A stretch of 51,507 nucleotides of DNA from positions 1,068,851 to 1,120,357 of the forward strand of contig NZ_BSNQ01000003.1 in the NCBI RefSeq assembly GCF_030160075.1, written 5' to 3'. Positions 1-10,659 of this stretch are shown piece by piece. The DNA is from Dyella lipolytica. Lineage in GTDB: Bacteria > Pseudomonadota > Gammaproteobacteria > Xanthomonadales > Rhodanobacteraceae. Both the position numbers and the translations under genes were made by a program. The notes below the pieces were generated by a model that saw nothing but the letters and a program-made list of their open reading frames with translations, was not told the DNA's origin and did no database searches. Positions within the stretch are counted from its first letter, which is position 1. Every line of letters begins with the position of its first letter.

Positions 1-1594
1 TGTTGATGTCGCTGGTGTTGGTGGCGATGTTGGCCGTGTTCGTCGCGATATTCGCCGTGTTGGTGGCGATGTTGTTGGTGTTGGTGGCAATGTTCGCCGT
101 GTTCGTCGCAATGTTGGCCGTGTTGGTGGCCACGTTTTCATTGGTGGCAAACAACTGCGAACCGTTCACCGCGTCGGTGCTACCGGCGGCCACGTTGCCG
201 GCCGTCACACCGGTCAGTGTGCGCGTGCCCGCCGTGCCGGTGAAATCCACCACCGCGCCGTCGGTGTTCGCACCCACGGTGAGGTTTGCACCCGCGGCGG
301 TCTGCTGCACCAGACCCACCGTGCCGCTGCCGATCTGATCGGCGAGGTCACTGATGTCGCTGGTGTTCTGCGTCACGCGGCCGTCGATATTCGTGATCGC
401 GGCGCCTACACCGGTTACCGGCGTGCCGCCCACCGTATAAGTAGGCGCAGTGATCGAACCATCGGCATTCACCGTCGAGTTGCCACCCAGCGCAGTGGCC
501 ACGCTATTGGCAGTACCGTACAACTGGCTGCCGTTCACCGCATCGGTGCTGGTGGCGGAAATGGTGCCGGCACCCATGTTCACGATCTTGTTCTGAGTGG
601 TGCTGTTGCCTACCGAGATGGTATTGGCCGTATCGGCGACCGAACCCGCGCCCAAGGCAACAGCGTTCGACGCGGTGACGTTGGCCCCAGAACCAATCGC
701 GACGCTATAGTCGCCATTGGCAATGGCTGATGGTCCGAAGGCCGCGGAGTTGACGCCGGAAGCCTTCGCCGCGATGCCCACTGCCGTACCATTTGTCTCC
801 GTTGCCAAGGCGCCATTGCCCATGGCGACCGCTCCCTGTCCGCTTGCGGCAGCAGCAGAGCCGATTGCGATGCTGAAATCAGCGTTTGTGGTCGCTTTAG
901 TCCCAATGGCTATTGCATCAGTACCCGTAGCGCTAGACGGAAGGGCACTGTACGCGCCGATCGCAATGGCACCTGAAGTATTGGCGATGGCGCCTGACCC
1001 GAAGGCCGCGGAGTAGTCGGCGGCCGCTTTAGAGCCCGTACCGATGCTCACAGCAGAAGTGCCTGAGGCTGTGCCGTACAAAGCAATGGCTTCATAACCT
1101 GAGGCGTTAGCACTACTGCCAATAGCAATGGCGCCCCCATTTGTAGCTTGTGCCCCCGTACCGAGAGCTACTGTGTTCAAGTTATTAGCGGTTGCCCCAT
1201 AACCAATAGCGATCGCCGGATAGGCAGCATCGGCTGAACTTCCAGTTGCGACATTGCCAATGGCAATGTCGTTGGCATTGCCGGTGGTAACCGTGCCGCC
1301 ATTTCCTATCGCAATACCCGGAGATGACGGTAGTGATGCGTCCAAAGGCGTGATAACGCTATCTGCCTCACATATACCCGCAGAATTCAGTGTGCCCGAC
1401 TGACCGTCGGATGTAGTGCAGGTGGTGCCGCTGCCGGCGGCAAACGCGGCGCCAAACGGTGCAGACGCGGCGAGTGCAACAGCCAACGCGCTGACTAGCG
1501 CTTTGCGACTCTTCTTGCGGCCCTTGGCCAATTCCGATGCCACGACCCACTTACCGGTGGCGGCGTTCCAGACAATGCGATAGATGGTGTTCAT
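1..1594 (-). CDS. Trimeric autotransporter adhesin (YadA/Hia type), N-terminal part; C-terminus beyond window
   Basis: The minus-strand frame stays open from the ATG at 1594 to the window edge (531 codons). It begins with the extended signal peptide region of type V secretion passengers (MNTIYRIVWNAATGKWVVAS, then a Lys/Arg-rich stretch and a hydrophobic core ending near AFA). After that come many YadA-head repeats of the form A-I-A-I-G-x-x-A-x-A, spanning roughly residues 80-330. Two neck motifs DAVNGSQL follow, and then a stalk with tandem N-I-A-T-N-T-A heptads at the left edge. In this family the passenger is exported by Sec, anchored by a C-terminal YadA barrel, and mediates surface adhesion or autoaggregation; the anchor lies outside the window. 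An AGGA sits about 10 nt before the ATG. The neighbouring RcsB-like regulators may control it (inference). Confidence 0.93.
   Translation of the reverse strand, partial: MNTIYRIVWNAATGKWVVASELAKGRKKSRKALVSALAVALAASAPFGAAFAAGSGTTCTTSDGQSGTLNSAGICEADSVITPLDASLPSSPGIAIGNGGTVTTGNANDIAIGNVATGSSADAAYPAIAIGYGATANNLNTVALGTGAQATNGGAIAIGSSANASGYEAIALYGTASGTSAVSIGTGSKAAADYSAAFGSGAIANTSGAIAIGAYSALPSSATGTDAIAIGTKATTNADFSIAIGSAAAASGQGAVAMGNGALATETNGTAVGIAAKASGVNSAAFGPSAIANGDYSVAIGSGANVTASNAVALGAGSVADTANTISVGNSTTQNKIVNMGAGTISATSTDAVNGSQLYGTANSVATALGGNSTVNADGSITAPTYTVGGTPVTGVGAAITNIDGRVTQNTSDISDLADQIGSGTVGLVQQTAAGANLTVGANTDGAVVDFTGTAGTRTLTGVTAGNVAAGSTDAVNGSQLFATNENVATNTANIATNTANIATNTNNIATNTANIATNTANIATNTSDIN
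2..138. repeat. 21-bp tandem repeats encoding the adhesin stalk heptads
   Basis: About six imperfect 21-bp units of the type ggtggcaatgttggccgtgtt lie head to tail. On the minus strand each encodes one seven-residue step of the N-I-A-T-N-T-A stalk. The array continues past the left edge. Copy-number changes by slippage would keep the frame and alter only stalk length. Confidence 0.85.
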
Positions 1595-1889
1595 AAAATG
1601 GTTTCCTGGTGAGTTAGCTTGAAATTCGGGCGCACTTTCCCGTCACGAGGTGTTTCCATCGCGCAACGAGATCCATTCGGTGAAGTGCTTCGATTGCCTA
1701 GAAGGCGTGGCCCGAGGTAGTTCGCCGGGCACAGTGCAATCCTAGAAATAAGCTCAATCGCCAGCTATCGGACGAGGACTAAACGAGTCTCGTACTAGTC
1801 CTAAATCAACAAATAGGGGGCTCGCCACGTACCACTTACTGCGTGGTCGAATGCTGACTCATGGGTCGGAGAACGCGTGAAATTAGGTA
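1595..1889. promoter_or_regulatory. Adhesin upstream region with a nested palindrome
   Basis: This 295-bp stretch contains no gene. A nested inverted repeat lies at 1775-1802: outer arms AGGACTA/TAGTCCT and inner arms ACGAG/CTCGT around a single T. A related CCTAG sequence sits at 1741-1745. The stretch must hold the adhesin promoter, and the palindrome is a reasonable operator candidate, perhaps for the nearby RcsB-like regulators. No footprint or promoter is proven. Confidence 0.45.
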
Positions 1890-2132
1890 CTATTTACGGC
1901 GCTTTCGCGGACGCGCTGTGTAGACTGCCGCCGACTCGGCAATTCTCTTGATGGTCGGATCCGTGGAGTCCCTGCAGACTTTCAGCCACTCGTCCACCAG
2001 ACGACGCTGCTGCGTCGCCGATGCGTAGACAAAATTATTGAGGCATTCGACAAACGCTGGACGCTTCGTTTTGTCGAGCGTGCAGAAGCCGAGTAGCACA
2101 GCGGTGATTTCTGTATCGGACGGCTCGTCCAC
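1890..2132 (-). CDS. Small hypothetical protein (80 aa)
   Basis: The family is not recognised. The frame can start at a TTG at 2156, but the GTG at 2132 has AAGGGA six bases upstream and is the better start, giving 80 aa beginning with V/M-D-E-P-S-D-T-E-I. The protein looks helical, with a central Q-Q-R-R-L-V-D-E-W-L-K segment and a strongly basic tail R-P-R-K-R-R-K. No signal peptide or membrane segment is visible. It lies on the adhesin strand between the adhesin and the RcsB-like gene. The basic tail might contact nucleic acid or the membrane, which is only a guess. An overlapping ORF at 2035-2223 in another frame was judged less likely. Confidence 0.5.
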   Translation of the reverse strand: MDEPSDTEITAVLLGFCTLDKTKRPAFVECLNNFVYASATQQRRLVDEWLKVCRDSTDPTIKRIAESAAVYTARPRKRRK

Positions 2133-2267
2133 GATGAGTCCCTTTGTCCAAGGCAAACCGACCGAGCATCGGTTCCGATCTGAACGAAGGTATATGTGTA
2201 CCTATGAGTAAGCTATCGGACATTGCCTAACATGCACAACGTTTAGGCGCACTGCATGTCGGATGAA

Positions 2268-2960
2268 TCAGACGTCTTTATCAGTTTGCCTGGCAGTACG
2301 GCGCGACATCTGCGATGTCTGCACAAGACCATGCGCCAAGGCGTAATTGAAGATGTCCGCATCGTTTTGCAGCCCAAGCTTCTTCATGGCCGCCATCTTC
2401 TGGGCACTGATGGTCTTGCTGCTGCGACCTGCACGGACGCCGATCTCAGATACCGTAAGCCCCTCTGCATAGAGGCGAAGAACCTCGGCTTCCCGTTTGC
2501 TGAGCCGAACGTGTGAATCATGTTCGTCGGACGCTGCCGATATCTGTTCGAGCAAGCGCGATGCCTCAGGCGACAGATAGCGTTCACCGTGTTGCACGGT
2601 GCGAATAGCGTGTTCAACATGATCAAGATCGTCAGATTTACTGACGATACCGCCTGCGCCAACTTCGAGGATGCTGGATAGGACAGTACTATTTTCCATG
2701 CCGGTGAGCACCACGAGCCGAACGGCTGGGAAGCGCCGCTGCAGAAAGCGCAGCAGCGACAAACCATCACCGTAACGACCGCCTGGCATGGAAAAATCGG
2801 TAACGACGACATCACAAGCCGTTTTACCTAATAGCTCGACCAGGTCCGTAGAGTTACTAGCCAATCCGACAAGTTTTATCCCTTCTAGTCCGGACAACAG
2901 GTGCTCCATGCCGGCCAGCATGGTCGGATGGTCATCGACTACGGCAACCCGTATGGCCAA
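2268..2960 (-). CDS. RcsB-like response regulator, REC plus LuxR-type HTH
   Basis: This is a NarL/FixJ-type two-component regulator. The receiver has the acidic pair in VAVVDDHP, the phospho-acceptor Asp in VVVTDFSMPGG (about residue 55) and the GIVSK lysine. The stretch MPGGRYGDGLSLL is characteristic of RcsB. The C-terminal LuxR helix-turn-helix begins at LSKREAEVLRLYAEG and contains GRSSKTISAQK. The frame opens at a GTG at 2999, but the TTG at 2960 has an excellent AAGGAG six bases upstream and gives the normal receiver N-terminus (230 aa). No histidine kinase is adjacent, so it is an orphan regulator here. It is divergent from a paralogue at 3089/3104. Confidence 0.88.
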   Translation of the reverse strand: MAIRVAVVDDHPTMLAGMEHLLSGLEGIKLVGLASNSTDLVELLGKTACDVVVTDFSMPGGRYGDGLSLLRFLQRRFPAVRLVVLTGMENSTVLSSILEVGAGGIVSKSDDLDHVEHAIRTVQHGERYLSPEASRLLEQISAASDEHDSHVRLSKREAEVLRLYAEGLTVSEIGVRAGRSSKTISAQKMAAMKKLGLQNDADIFNYALAHGLVQTSQMSRRTARQTDKDV

Positions 2961-2999
2961 GCACGACTCCTTACGTTCGTTACCCACAATATCCGACAC

Positions 3000-3088
3000 T
3001 TAAGCTAGCACAGGCTGTGCTCCCGGGGCCTACCGGGTTGTACTAGGATCGACACATCAAGCAACGTTAGACGTTACCAGTACCGCCG
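3000..3088. promoter_or_regulatory. Divergent promoter region between two RcsB-like regulators
   Basis: These 89 bp, together with the leader up to 2961, must carry both promoters. A tandem ACGTTA pair lies at about 3065-3077, and TACTAGGAT at 3041-3049 resembles the CTAG-containing sequences upstream of the adhesin. Shared or autoregulatory binding is inferred only. Confidence 0.35.
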
Positions 3089-3757
3089 ATGGATCACGCC
3101 AGGATGGATAACTTTATTCGAGTAGCGGTAGCTGACGATCATCCGGTCATCCGGATGGGTATCGAGGCCACGCTCGATGACATTTCCTCGGTGCGACGGA
3201 TCGGCTCCGTAGCGGATTCGACGCAGCTGATCGCTCTGCTCGACACCCAGCCATGCGATGTGTTGGTAACCGATTATGCGATGCCGGGCGGCGAGCACGG
3301 CGACGGGTTGGAGCTGGTTGCTTTTCTCCGCGTGCGTTATCCGCAGCTTCGTATCATCCTGCTGACAAGCATGGATAAAGCGGTATTGATTCGCAGCCTG
3401 CTGACGCATGGCATCAACGCCGTTCTCAGCAAGACAGACGATATATCTCACCTGCGTGCAGCGATACAGGCGGTGCATATCGGCCGGCGCTATTTCTCGC
3501 CAAGCATCGCCAGCATGATGAAGTCGTTGCCCTCCGCCACCGCATCTTCCCGTCTCTCACAACGAGAAGCAGAAGTGATCGCGCTCTATGTCGGCGGCGA
3601 TACCATCAACGACATTGCCGAAAAACTACAGCGCAGCAAGCAAACGATCAGCACCCAGAAAATCAACGCCATGCGCAAACTCGGCATCGAGACGGATGCC
3701 GATCTCTTCAAATACGCGATCGAACTCGGCCTGACGCAAACCCCGCTCAAGGAATAG
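3089..3757 (+). CDS. RcsB-like response regulator, second copy
   Basis: The architecture matches the divergent gene: a receiver with VAVADDHPVIRMG and the phospho-acceptor in VLVTDYAMPGGEHGDGLEL (D62 from this start), then a LuxR-type HTH starting LSQREAEVIALYVGG and containing RSKQTISTQK. The two proteins share the MPGG-x-x-GDGL signature and the K-T/Q-T-I-S-x-Q-K recognition helix, so they are probably paralogues binding related sites. The ATG at 3104 (MDNFIRVAV) is an alternative start; neither has a strong ribosome site. No cognate kinase is visible. The gene ends 7 bp before the convergent epmA stop. Confidence 0.88.
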   Translation: MDHARMDNFIRVAVADDHPVIRMGIEATLDDISSVRRIGSVADSTQLIALLDTQPCDVLVTDYAMPGGEHGDGLELVAFLRVRYPQLRIILLTSMDKAVLIRSLLTHGINAVLSKTDDISHLRAAIQAVHIGRRYFSPSIASMMKSLPSATASSRLSQREAEVIALYVGGDTINDIAEKLQRSKQTISTQKINAMRKLGIETDADLFKYAIELGLTQTPLKE

Positions 3758-3764
3758 ATCGCGC

Positions 3765-4732
3765 TTAGGCTTGCGAAAAGGGAAAGGCAAGCACATCGCC
3801 GATGCGATTGGTTCCTGCCAGGCACATCAATAACCGCTCGATACCCAATGCAACACCGGCGCAGTCGGGCATGCTGTCGAGCACCGCCAGTAGTTGCTCA
3901 TCGACCGGCATTTCGCGCAAGCCGCGTTCGCGACGGCGCGCGTTGTCGCGCTGAAAACGCGAGCGTTGCTCCGCGGCATCATTGAGTTCGTGATAGCCGT
4001 TGGCCAGTTCGTAGGGCCCGAGATACAGCTCGAAGCGTTCGGCCATCGGCGGATCGCCGGGCCGTATGCGAGCCAATGCGGATTGGCTCGCTGGGTAATC
4101 GTGGATCACCGTGATGCGGTCGCTCGGAAAGGTCGGTTGCAGTTTGTGCGTTATCAGCAGATCCAGCCAGTCGTCACGCGTGAGGCCGAGCGGATCGATG
4201 TTGTATTCGGCCAAGGGTTTGCGCAGGTCATCGATACCGGCGTGTAGCGGATCCAGCCCCAGTTCGTCGAGAAAGAACTGACGGTAGCCTTCGATGAGCA
4301 CTTCGGCACGCCGACCAACCATCGCAAGCGCGGATTCGACCAGGGTGATGGCCTCTTCCATCAGCTGTCGATGATTCCAACCGACGCGGTACCACTCCAG
4401 CATGGTGAATTCGGGGTTGTGCCGCTCCCCTGCTTCGCCGTTGCGAAACACACGCCCGAGTTCGTAACAATCACCCACGCCATCGGCGAGCAGGCGTTTC
4501 AGTGGATGTTCGGGCGAGGTACGCAGCCAACGGTCGCGCGCGCCGGCATCGACATGACCGCTGAACGGGGCGCTGAAGCTTTCGATGTTTGGGTCCGTGT
4601 TGCCGGCGGCAGACAGAATCGGGGTTTCCACTTCCAGCACGCTACGTTCCGCGAAAAAAGCGCGAATCATCGCGTAGAGCTGCGCGCGCCCCTTCAATCG
4701 TTGGCGGAACGGTGTGACGGAAGGGATATCCA

Positions 4733-4733
<1 letters not shown>
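3765..4733 (-). CDS. epmA: EF-P--(R)-beta-lysine ligase EpmA
   Basis: This is a class II lysyl-tRNA-synthetase-like enzyme without the anticodon-binding domain. In E. coli it attaches (R)-beta-lysine to a lysine of elongation factor P, helping translation through polyproline. Motif 2 is seen in RTSPEHPLKRLL...GRVFRNGE...HNPEFTMLEWYR, and motif 3 in GVALGIERLLMCL near the C-terminus. The start MDIPSV at 4733 gives 322 aa, close to the E. coli length. The upstream ligA stop TAA shares its last A with this ATG (TAATG), which indicates translational coupling. The longer frame to 4787 lies inside ligA and was not used. The partners EpmB and EF-P are not in the window. Confidence 0.95.
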
Positions 4734-7204
<2,471 letters not shown>

Positions 7205-7246
7205 TCACACGTTGCAGCGTTACATCGCAACGGGGAGGGAAATGCC

Positions 7247-7873
7247 ATGTATAGCAAGCGCTTAGGGCTGCTTTTGGCGATCCTTTTGTGTTCCGGCCCG
7301 GCCCTTGCCGGTGGCGGCCCATTCGGGATCGATTCCCGTCTGAAATACGACAACAGCGGCATCTGGAGGCGTAGTAACCAGACGGCGCTGATGTACGGCA
7401 CCATCGCGACGGTGGGCGTGGGTGCGCTGGCCTTTGGTGACCATGACAAGCTGGGTGACACATTCTGGCGCTCGGTCGACGCCATGGTCATTTCCAGCCT
7501 TGGCGCGGAAGCGATGAAGTATACGTTCCAGCGCGAGCGGCCGTCGCAGACCTCCAATCCAAACTTGTTCTTCCGGGGCACCAACGCGCAGAGTTTCCCG
7601 AGTGGCGAAGTCACCGCCATATCGGCGGCGGTAACGCCCTTTATGGTGAACTACGGACCGGATCACCCGCTCGTCTACGCATTGGCGTTGTTGCCTGCCT
7701 ACGATGCCGAAGCGCGTATGAAGACGCGCAGCCATTGGCAGAGTGATGTGTTGGTCGGTGCTGCGCTGGGTGCAGGCGTGGGCATTTGGGCCTCGCGCCG
7801 CAGCTCTCCGCTTATCATCGGCTGGCTGCCCGGGGGCTTCCAGGTGGGCTTCATCCATCATTTCAAACCATGA
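7247..7873 (+). CDS. PAP2-family phosphatase with an atypical second motif
   Basis: The N-terminal hydrophobic stretch ending PALAGGG resembles a signal peptide, so the enzyme should act in the envelope. Acid-phosphatase/PAP2 motifs are present in order: K91-x6-R98-P (KYTFQRERP), S116-F-P-S-G-E121, and R157-x5-H163-x3-D167 (RMKTRSHWQSD). The usual histidine after P-S-G is Glu here. The family normally dephosphorylates lipid phosphates such as undecaprenyl diphosphate, lipid A or phosphatidate; the substrate cannot be told. At 208 aa it has the usual length. A strong GGGGAGGGA lies six bases before the ATG. It is divergent from ligA. Confidence 0.8.
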   Translation: MYSKRLGLLLAILLCSGPALAGGGPFGIDSRLKYDNSGIWRRSNQTALMYGTIATVGVGALAFGDHDKLGDTFWRSVDAMVISSLGAEAMKYTFQRERPSQTSNPNLFFRGTNAQSFPSGEVTAISAAVTPFMVNYGPDHPLVYALALLPAYDAEARMKTRSHWQSDVLVGAALGAGVGIWASRRSSPLIIGWLPGGFQVGFIHHFKP

Positions 7874-7962
7874 GGTTTGTTGACGCTCAATGTGAAACGG
7901 CACTGACTTGCACAGCTGAAAGCACAGGAAAAAAGCTGCCATAGCAGTTATCATGACGCGTC

Positions 7963-9414
7963 ATGTCTCCCCCTTCCGCCGTATCTTCCACCACCGCCAC
8001 CGCGGTTACGACGGACATGGGCAAGCCGTCCACTCGTGAGAGTTACAGCGGCCTGATCTGGTTAGTGGCGGCTGCGTTCTTCATGCAGGCGCTCGATTCC
8101 ACCATCGTCAACACCGCCGTGCCAGCCATGGCCGATGCGCTGGGCGTCACGCCATTGGGCATGCGCAGCGCGCTCACCAGTTATGTGCTGACCCTGGCGA
8201 TTCTGATTCCTGCCAGTCCGTGGTTATGCGACCGCTTCGGTACGCGGCGGGTGTTCGGTATCGCCATCAGCGTGTTCGCGATCGGCTCCCTACTCTGCGG
8301 TCTCTCACAGACCTTGCCGCAACTGGTGATGGCACGCGTGCTGCAAGGTTGTGGCGGCGCGGCGCTGATGCCAGTGGGTCGTTACGTGCTGGTGCGTACG
8401 ATCGACAAACGCGACTTCGTGCAAGTGATGAGTACGGTCGCCACCTTCGGCCTGCTGGGCTCGGTACTCGGACCGCTGCTCGGCGGTGCGCTGGTGGAAT
8501 ACACGAACTGGCGATTGATCTTTCTGCTCAACGTGCCCGTGGGCATCGTCGGTATCTGGCTCAATCGCCACGAAATGCCTGAGTATCGTCTCGATAAGGC
8601 GAACCGCTTCGATCTGGTCGGTTTTCTGCTTTTTGCCGGCGCGTCGGCGTTGTTGCTGGCCGCTTCCGAATTCGCGGCAGACGAACATATCCGCTGGGCG
8701 GAAATGGGAACACTGGTGCTGATGGCTATCGGCTTGGGCATCGTTTATGTGTGGCATAGCCGCCGCACCGATCACCCGGTCGCTGATATCAGCCTGTTGC
8801 GTGTACGCAGCGTGTGGGTGTCGCTGTCGGGCAATCTGCTTACACGACTTGGTGTCAGCGGCATGTTCCTGCTGATCGTGCTGTTTCTTCAGGTGGGCTG
8901 CGGATGGTCGCCGCTGATGGCGGGTCTGATGATGGTGCCGCAAGCGCTGGGTTCGATCAGCGCGAAATGGCTGGTAAATCGTCTGCTGATACGCCTCGGT
9001 TATCGCCGCATGCTGTTCGCCAATACGCTGATCGTGTCGGTACTGCTGGCGATGTTCGCATTGCTTGGTCCCCACACTCCGATGGCCATGATCGCGTTGC
9101 TGGTGTTTGTCTACGGTGGATTCATGGGCATGCAGTACACCGTTATGAACACGCTGATCTATACCGATCTGGATATCAAACATGCATCGATGGCTTCGTC
9201 GATGGCCTCCACCACGCAATACCTATCGATGAGCTTCGGCATTGCGATGGCAACGCTGCTTATGCAGACGCTGCTGCACGGCCATGGCAATGCTGCGTAC
9301 GTAGTGGCATTCCGTTGGACGGTCATTGTGTTGGCGATCATTACCGCCGTCGCCAGCCGGGTATTTGCGCGGCTCGACAAAGTCCCAATCGCCACGGTGC
9401 CATCATCCGCGTGA
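7963..9414 (+). CDS. MFS drug exporter, DHA2 family (14 TM, MdtD-like)
   Basis: An inner-membrane proton-coupled exporter. The sequence holds the DHA2 signatures: FFMQALDSTIVNTAVPAMAD in the first membrane helix, the loop 2-3 motif LCDRFGTRRVFG, and GCGGAALMPVGR followed by LGSVLGPLLGGALVEYTNWRLIFLLNVPVG. With 483 residues and about 14 hydrophobic segments it resembles E. coli MdtD. The first 25 residues are Ser/Thr/Ala-rich and cytoplasmic. No adaptor (EmrA-like) gene is adjacent, so it probably acts alone. The substrate is unknown. Confidence 0.88.
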   Translation: MSPPSAVSSTTATAVTTDMGKPSTRESYSGLIWLVAAAFFMQALDSTIVNTAVPAMADALGVTPLGMRSALTSYVLTLAILIPASPWLCDRFGTRRVFGIAISVFAIGSLLCGLSQTLPQLVMARVLQGCGGAALMPVGRYVLVRTIDKRDFVQVMSTVATFGLLGSVLGPLLGGALVEYTNWRLIFLLNVPVGIVGIWLNRHEMPEYRLDKANRFDLVGFLLFAGASALLLAASEFAADEHIRWAEMGTLVLMAIGLGIVYVWHSRRTDHPVADISLLRVRSVWVSLSGNLLTRLGVSGMFLLIVLFLQVGCGWSPLMAGLMMVPQALGSISAKWLVNRLLIRLGYRRMLFANTLIVSVLLAMFALLGPHTPMAMIALLVFVYGGFMGMQYTVMNTLIYTDLDIKHASMASSMASTTQYLSMSFGIAMATLLMQTLLHGHGNAAYVVAFRWTVIVLAIITAVASRVFARLDKVPIATVPSSA

Positions 9415-9458
9415 ACGAGTAGCATGTCCGGCATGCTCATGATCGAAGGATGCCGACC

Positions 9459-10658
9459 ATGCACCACGCCAACGAGATCCTGTTTTCTCTTTTCATCGTC
9501 TTCGTTGCCGCACAGATTGGCGCGGAGATCGCCCAACGGCTGAAGATGCCGGGCGTCGTGGGCGAGATCGCCGCGGGTTGCGTGATCGGTCCTTCACTGC
9601 TTGGCTGGATTACACCTGAGCAGATCGCCTCCGGCACACCGTTGGATGTGCTATCCGAAATCGGCGTGGTGTTGCTGCTGTTTTCTGTCGGTTTGGAAAC
9701 GCGACTTGAGGATCTCAAGAAAGTCGGCAAGTCGGCGCTGCTTGTCGGTGTACTCGGCGTGCTGCTGCCGTTTGCCATGGGTTCTTTTTGGGCGCACTCG
9801 AGCGGGTATCCCTGGGACAAGTCCTTGTTTGTGGCGGCAGCCTTCGTAGCGACCTCTGCCGGCATCACGGCCCGTGTCCTGCAGGAACTCGGCGCGCTGC
9901 AGCGTGTGGAAAGCAAGGTGATTCTTGGCGCCGCGGTCATCGACGACATCCTGGCCATGCTGCTGTTGGGCGTGGTGGTATCGCTGCAGGGCGGCAAAGG
10001 CTTTGACGTCAGCCATTTGCTGATGGTGCTGGCGGGTGCGATCGGCTTTATCGCGGTCATCGGCTGGGGCGGCTCGCGCGTGATGCGCTGGAATTCAACC
10101 TGGCTCGATAAACCAAGCAGCGTGTATTCGCCGCTGCTCATCGTGCTGGCGCTATGCCTAGGGCTTGCTTACGTATCCACGCTGTTTGGATTGGCGGCGA
10201 TCATCGGCGCCTTCCTGGCGGGCATGATTGCCTCCGAAACTCGTCAGCAACACACGCTGGAACAACAGTTTCAGCCCTTGCTGGCGTTGCTTACTCCGTT
10301 CTTCTTCGTGCTGACCGGAAGCAAGATCGATCTGCATCAGCTCGCCAATACGGACGCACTGATCGCGCTTGCCGTTGTGACCTTGATCGCCATCGTGTCG
10401 AAACTGCTCGGCGGTTTTCTCGGGGCGCTATCGCTGGGACGCATCGGTGCTGCCATCGTAGGCTTTGGCATGGTGCCGCGTGGCGAAGTAGGCGTGGTGA
10501 TCGCCAGCCTTGGCCTCGCCGCTGGCGTATTCAACGACCAGATGTACGCCATCATCGTGGCGATGTCACTGCTTACCGCGATGGTGACACCGCCAGTGCT
10601 GGCGTGGCTGCTGCGCCGAAGTGTCGGCAGCACGCCAACTCAGGAAAGCGAGGCGTGA
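9459..10658 (+). CDS. CPA2-type cation/proton antiporter (KefB/Na+-H+ exchanger family)
   Basis: An integral inner-membrane antiporter domain with about 12 membrane segments. Recognisable parts are RLKMPGVVGEIAAGCVIGPSLLGW, VGLETRLEDL, AAFVATSAGITARVL and VIDDILAMLLLG, the latter two matching the unwound-helix and conserved Asp-Asp region of the family. It lacks the C-terminal RCK/TrkA-N domain of KefB/KefC, so it is a short, membrane-only form. The ATG at 9459 is preferred because GAAGG lies nine bases upstream; the ATG at 9450 would sit directly on that site. The stop is one base from the stop of the convergent RND gene. Confidence 0.87.
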   Translation: MHHANEILFSLFIVFVAAQIGAEIAQRLKMPGVVGEIAAGCVIGPSLLGWITPEQIASGTPLDVLSEIGVVLLLFSVGLETRLEDLKKVGKSALLVGVLGVLLPFAMGSFWAHSSGYPWDKSLFVAAAFVATSAGITARVLQELGALQRVESKVILGAAVIDDILAMLLLGVVVSLQGGKGFDVSHLLMVLAGAIGFIAVIGWGGSRVMRWNSTWLDKPSSVYSPLLIVLALCLGLAYVSTLFGLAAIIGAFLAGMIASETRQQHTLEQQFQPLLALLTPFFFVLTGSKIDLHQLANTDALIALAVVTLIAIVSKLLGGFLGALSLGRIGAAIVGFGMVPRGEVGVVIASLGLAAGVFNDQMYAIIVAMSLLTAMVTPPVLAWLLRRSVGSTPTQESEA

Positions 10659-10659
10659 A

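Noticed and set aside
2035-2223. 62-codon minus-strand frame overlapping the small 80-aa gene
   Set aside because: It contradicts the neighbouring frame that has a good ribosome site and a natural-looking protein; only one of the two is likely.
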